Shown here piece by piece: positions 62,601 through 64,000 of a stretch of DNA of 64,000 bases. How positions within the stretch are numbered: the stretch's first letter is position 1; every line of letters starts with the position of its first letter. The notes beneath the pieces were generated by a model. That model had not been told where the DNA came from. It saw only the letters and a program-made list of their open reading frames with translations, and made no database searches. The DNA comes from Leptospira licerasiae serovar Varillal str. VAR 010. Its GTDB lineage: Bacteria > Spirochaetota > Leptospiria > Leptospirales > Leptospiraceae. Position numbers and translations under genes: made by a program. The DNA is taken from the NCBI RefSeq assembly GCF_000244755.1, contig NZ_AHOO02000007.1:39187-103186 (forward strand), given 5' to 3'.

Positions 62601-64000
62601 TAAAAGGAAATTCAGTTCGTCTTTTCTAACTAAATATTCGGTTTGGAAACTTTCGTAATAAGATAGGAGTTTCCCGGACACAGAAGATGCCACACTATTT
62701 CGGGTCTCTATACTGTTCTTAAACGCCTGAATAGAATTCCCAAAATTTCCGAAAAGACTAGAGATATCACCAAACGAGGTTCCCATACCGGAAATCACTG
62801 GCGACCAAGCTTGAGTACTAGAATCCAAAATAGATCTAAATCCTGCTAAATCATTCTTAGCATTTGTTCTATCAGTTCCGGTTAGACTTGAATCGATAAC
62901 AGTTCCGCCTCTTTGAAATACGTCCAATAGAACGGTATTCAAATAGGTTGTTGTTTGATTTAAATCTGAGACAAAAGATTGGAACTGCCCTATTTGAACA
63001 GCAGAGCCTTGGATATCATTTACAAGAGTTAAAATCCGATTAGAATACTCGGTTGTTCCTTTCAAATTTGAATTCGCACTTACATAAGCATTGTATTCGG
63101 AAGTTTTATCCTGAATTTTGGAAAACCCATCTTCCATAGAAGAAGAATTGGAATTCCATTGTCCAAGTAAGTTCTCCAAATATGCAATTCCCTGGTCCAC
63201 ACGATCTAGTCCAAGATAGGTTGTATCGTAAGAAGAAACGGAACCGAAACCGCTTCTAATATTCTTTAACTGGTTTAAGTAGTTTGTTAATTCTGATTTC
63301 TTTGCGGTTAAGTCATCGACCGGGAAACTTGTACTCGCTGTATTCAATAGCTGAACTTGGCTATCAAAAGAACTGCTCGAATCGACAACTGGAGTATCCA
63401 AATTAGCCAATTGCGATTTCATGTCTGTTAATTCCTTTTGGATTTGAACTGCAACAGTATTTCCATAAAGAGACACAAGAGTGTTTCCACTTAAGAGGGA
63501 ATCGATTTTCTCACTTAATGTACCGTCACCGTTAAGGACTTTCTCTAGTGCGGCCTTTTTCTCTTTAACGTCTTCGAAAGCTAAAATTTGGCTCAGACTT
63601 TGATTATAAAAACTTTGTGTTCTTAGAGCATTTTCTCTTTCATACGTTAGTTTGTACATTTCAGCTTCTTGCTGACGTAAAACTTCTCTTTGACGCTCTA
63701 TCTCTTCGTTTGCCTGCTCTATTTCGTAACGTAAGCCAGAATCGGTTTTATTCGTACCGTCCGTCTTTAATTCTCCAATCGATCCAAGCAATTCAGGGTT
63801 TTGAATTAAAACCTGCATTTTGATCGTGCTATCGTAAGCATTTTGGGAATTCATTAATTCCGAACGAGCGAGCTCTAAGGCTTTCCTTTTATCTTCTAAA
63901 ACCTTATTTGCGGCTTCGAGATCCGTTAAGATACTTGTAGGACTTGTAGTTGTCGAATTTGCCGTTGTAGAAGAAGTAGAGTCTAATCCGGTTTGAGAAT
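53634..64000 (-). CDS. Giant Leptospira-type protein with C-terminal M23-like domain (5' end off the right edge)
   Basis: At least 3,455 residues in the window; the frame is still open at 64000 (upstream of the ATG at 63854 it reads on as '..STTTSPTSILTDLEAANKVLEDKRKALELARSEL'). The N-terminal 2,400 residues are coiled coil and beta-like repeats. A Gly-rich, aromatic beta section lies around the 'VGGGYGKAGLGVGGSISWNAKTGD' zone, resembling a beta-barrel or pre-toxin area. The C-terminus ends with 'RADLVHMTIV' and 'GSTGPHLHIQSF', the H-x-H of M23 (LytM) peptidases; the first His-x-x-x-Asp is degenerate ('IHGTNIQI'). It corresponds to the Leptospira-restricted TIGR04388-like giant family, in which the C-terminus varies. 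A polymorphic-toxin role is inferred. Confidence 0.75.
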   Translation of the reverse strand, partial: SQTGLDSTSSTTANSTTTSPTSILTDLEAANKVLEDKRKALELARSELMNSQNAYDSTIKMQVLIQNPELLGSIGELKTDGTNKTDSGLRYEIEQANEEIERQREVLRQQEAEMYKLTYERENALRTQSFYNQSLSQILAFEDVKEKKAALEKVLNGDGTLSEKIDSLLSGNTLVSLYGNTVAVQIQKELTDMKSQLANLDTPVVDSSSSFDSQVQLLNTASTSFPVDDLTAKKSELTNYLNQLKNIRSGFGSVSSYDTTYLGLDRVDQGIAYLENLLGQWNSNSSSMEDGFSKIQDKTSEYNAYVSANSNLKGTTEYSNRILTLVNDIQGSAVQIGQFQSFVSDLNQTTTYLNTVLLDVFQRGGTVIDSSLTGTDRTNAKNDLAGFRSILDSSTQAWSPVISGMGTSFGDISSLFGNFGNSIQAFKNSIETRNSVASSVSGKLLSYYESFQTEYLVRKDELNFLLDPDGNSESLQALKQNAENRKNIEGAKINEKALEILHGYLADLPSDKRNFSTIYLQVLKDSDSNSLNLDLDPDALVQRKALEVVLSFFRNNGNSISNQLASADYEDWISSLEKEIDAAGNAVSFYEDGGKFSAEQRAAIRESGTADEKRLLNESYGFGSTFFFGSAVVSKVSSLDQASKSISAFANQVSTNGVLSALTDDYFESQENKTTGLLSEIRSKVSGLSDLTASDLLQDSFNLGTNQDHNTEEEDFRKNLLAEYLTGKSTTEDFFLAMSDLSQISNIFGTGIASSVYSDASKLNSKYNTNLSDYNLASSNLVSSLNSADSPVNAALSLLSDDRFNYFSGQINSLQGIYNLKDYQDPANPGVNVFTAEDFTSLGNYISTVSTNLSSWNSTRTNLESAFSAYNDAKTALSSLTPGSDAFLNQSDVVLSKFNDLKSAYLNSQGLLQVITGNSQSAYTEGRNLVSQMKLEENLPSTFLLNATTLALAPSGILDQYNTTPSNFTYFDTLQSSPIELLISQEMGVTLGMLGLATDQSNLSSVFALSGGLDAISNSLQSVSKTYAALQTTKGQVEDFKDGLSDKIIVYLGEGSKNQISQDDLISYVKQLRDFFITKQQNGEEVNSAILTALENAGTYTDQIENLKYFSSIPVADRTESNLNTTYSNAKDYTSTVTEAKAIFADLQSTLKALQASGQPVYNAMGQIESSLTKFATLQAKLSGTDYELDSELVSGMQSLKEYAWEIRKEELGEAFLSELASNTSLDQFMAEVRSGKKWNVDSNASSTNIYALSKNTEAKFLGQSLTESQITEIFEYLKVYRDQAKVQNADLSQGISSIILSSDPEVKAALNEQALALGYERINNSLSQGVFANSSTYPPELANYALVSNFSAYLGAMTYAASTKNETVDKNQVLRDFLLNYGISSDGQSLLENFVSNYDSRNSSYYLPDSLKERDLAYAYYNRSATENLSPDDLESLTAWLKDKKYEPGLVTSLNKSVRMDFVLSNYSGESDDEYLSFANSKLQGGVSDSEKQGFLLYKAGIYTPFGYLDPLSNIQTDFYLKNYQHESGFSDLVSSLGKENLNLTLEITNAQASERKAKYAYDVVKGNVVIESYLSYINIGSQGQTAPTLETQITNKERELEYQAEQRLGNLLSLIESYKSYSFDPDKTEANPSIRQALKEIQDSGYEISDDVYEKDQTTGTYNFIPGINNLKGIIDNYVDNNLPGRVAINDPYAETSKATGAMYSYADNIMDSGKKIGILTDIANKYNGLSGDALKSALGSELGIVKTQYDLNQQAFEDAEAAFTAQQTVVKGIQTQYAAKQAEVTAAYNTMETASAALSEKSAVYDFATLQEYSAGVSNLNATELSKTRLADANAAVTAKLKEITDLQSLISKQTTLASINSDPQVQENQKQTEEWAERALRFSQAEKTIKDRMTDLKNQIDSERANLQGYLNNVLVPASYQSKLNANGLDGKIDYQKSDYISLESDLRQEYQIMEGVLGGNIGLWDFINGGRGSTSGALTYGGGLNSQYPQYSILDFVKSHGGSSDLAPQMKATMNAFDGVWWLDPYAGATAAANNRLSSTTYSQYASKMETSLSNQMGAEALLIAIMGWGNPTVGLEAINRTNTWVTQKAALQSNLDSAQASAQKLKDLQAELNYYTDISSNDQLKSVLLGSGNEQGKYTLNTGLLASDLNYLTGTGTFDNGTLSWNGGKEPLNMDKIAGKNGNSVVQKRYVHDAYGLLVRDDGDNAGGVSATITGSTDGLKTATMTSADEFVSALAVLSQSQYEIERDEYFAAQDKYIGAGGQKADQKTILDSREQFYSDLLKNLSNNNGENIEYDMYKKVAEDYMGKGKIIDQLFIANQQQQYALQTAVWDQKEQDFYQKKQEWIENIQFLQNAGLSKFNEMTNTILQSWDSWRTDFKKKAAEGEKAHIDQIATMISEKAAWEKDFISTYKDQSDSDKLAQAYKQIQSLIESYKKDLPTEVGVELNANAILNKVLAGAPSKFDDNLINQGSYQDVQFFIDQVKTQKLNDSNLKQFQEMSKEMEERSQKLVVLQSLDGLYNIPKTYEETIGAANKDLGKQLVQKVIQDGFMPVGDLLIRQTVGPDGQPQQQILPNYAIYGYEGPKQLPKVKDSQGKEWDLSNYNALAADGGPSTTELQQMVKLAISVLDKDFKKTYDPVNQENREEKIAALDPMAMAKVMQASQGALRNLLSDPKYMTANASDKRLMEQSAMSSGYLVGATEGGVFGDHHFTQFYTALKLKEKYDQMKAEGESLKSDGFASAVGDTVAFAVQITPLGYVVDTKAISNSVSKAYHENREVVDAVTAVAAIVGAPFSGGASLIAFAAYKSVQGAYEGGVLGAVAGAANVGNAYLQGLTAGAVSYEMSYSYKEGFGVSVGGGYGKAGLGVGGSISWNAKTGDITGSLGLQTTLGTSGRLTGNLGMSFNQNGFTGVDAGLGIGLGTKASGNYAASLNLGVNYDVNNGFGQSAGFSENTNKYLPQSSLDYSHTAFGGNTYSVTTPSVIGMTGTYSYNDITQGYTASLNANSATALTYDSISGDAVYNKNFFGDVGKAQALSLGGMTEEEYNEHVKNQAALRADSQGLWDKTTSIFEDIFSFESQPINSDIFGKSDLGSANRNLFKDLLLGIGQIGDGGLLNIFGDGSLQAEAPSGAPFKGTSLFESLKSFFNGNSSANQESNSNDTQKRSGSDSGINSEISNSEKVKNIYVLGNEKAALEYINKGNFSPEEKAELIKGLKDEVSIYKKLSVEGQQAAFEQALISKYGMNVVETIASHKGNYAGDVPTDIGDFFKNDKKVSDVFGTNIKIVEANIAPDTSQAISMGDFRDNYHYKPDSDDTSKFDLRGPDNSNKDMLWFGPNANFKVLDVKLGQENGADRIHGTNIQIGLLDSNGNIQARADLVHMTIVNKTLIDAFNSGSALPAGTWLGATPKKVGGSTGPHLHIQSFQGDLTKKGNPVTMKRWDFYPYWNGQ

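Noticed and set aside
1..64000. CRISPR array, tRNA or rRNA genes
   Set aside because: I saw no regularly spaced identical repeats, no cloverleaf with a CCA-proximal stem and no rRNA sequence. Cmsearch and tRNAscan would be needed to exclude small RNAs.

Overview
The window looks like Leptospira DNA. Evidence: moderately AT-rich sequence; a cluster of small lipoproteins with loose spirochaetal lipoboxes, one of them with the N-terminal 'SFYYC' signature of a Leptospira-restricted lipoprotein family; and, at the right edge, a >3,400-residue coiled-coil-rich protein like the giant Leptospira-specific family. About half of the window is a contractile-tailed (myovirus-type) phage, either an integrated prophage or a plasmid-like phage.

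Layout. 0-5.3 kb: tail-tip genes on the minus strand (baseplate J-like, gpI-like, fibre, Cys-rich and zinc-ribbon small genes). They are interrupted by a plus-strand three-gene cassette at 1.6-3.5 kb that I read as a graspetide (omega-ester/amide RiPP) pathway: a precursor with three T-K-T...E-x-D/E core repeats, an ATP-grasp ligase and a 3-TM protein, each overlapping the next by 8-11 nt. 5.4-9.6 kb: baseplate hub and spike. 9.7-13.9 kb: a 1,394-aa polyvalent protein (methyltransferase plus zincin-like domain). 14.3-17.5 kb: head protease, scaffold, capsid. 17.5-27 kb: tail completion, sheath, tube, frameshifted tail chaperone, tape measure, fibres. 27-28.6 kb: portal, inverted relative to its neighbours. 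28.8-32.1 kb: head-tail adaptor and a lysis cassette. No terminase is visible.

A short motif, CCGATA/T (rarely ACGATA/T), lies about 24-30 nt upstream of the start codon of nearly every separately transcribed structural gene. At 5.37 kb it occurs as a symmetrical divergent pair. It is absent from the graspetide cassette and from everything right of 31 kb, so it may be the phage late-promoter element.

32-41 kb is an accessory region of small genes: one of two paralogous zinc-ribbon proteins, a MqsRA-type toxin-antitoxin pair with two matching inverted repeats, a gene flanked by 16-bp inverted repeats, paralogous 'RGLAR' proteins, a broken cytosine methyltransferase and a DUF6908-like protein. 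41.2-45 kb is a four-gene DNA-repair-like operon (RecA-fold protein with degenerate Walker A, small coiled-coil protein, exonuclease-degenerate family-B polymerase, SRAP/HMCES protein). 45-47.7 kb is a minus-strand operon of a DprA-like protein, a phosphoribosyltransferase, a small protein and a membrane protein, which resembles an immune or stress module. 48-49.6 kb holds the second zinc-ribbon paralogue and a degenerate HNH-AP2 protein. 49.7-53.6 kb is a run of lipoproteins, including a tandem pair directly downstream of the giant protein that fills 53.6-64 kb and runs off the right edge.
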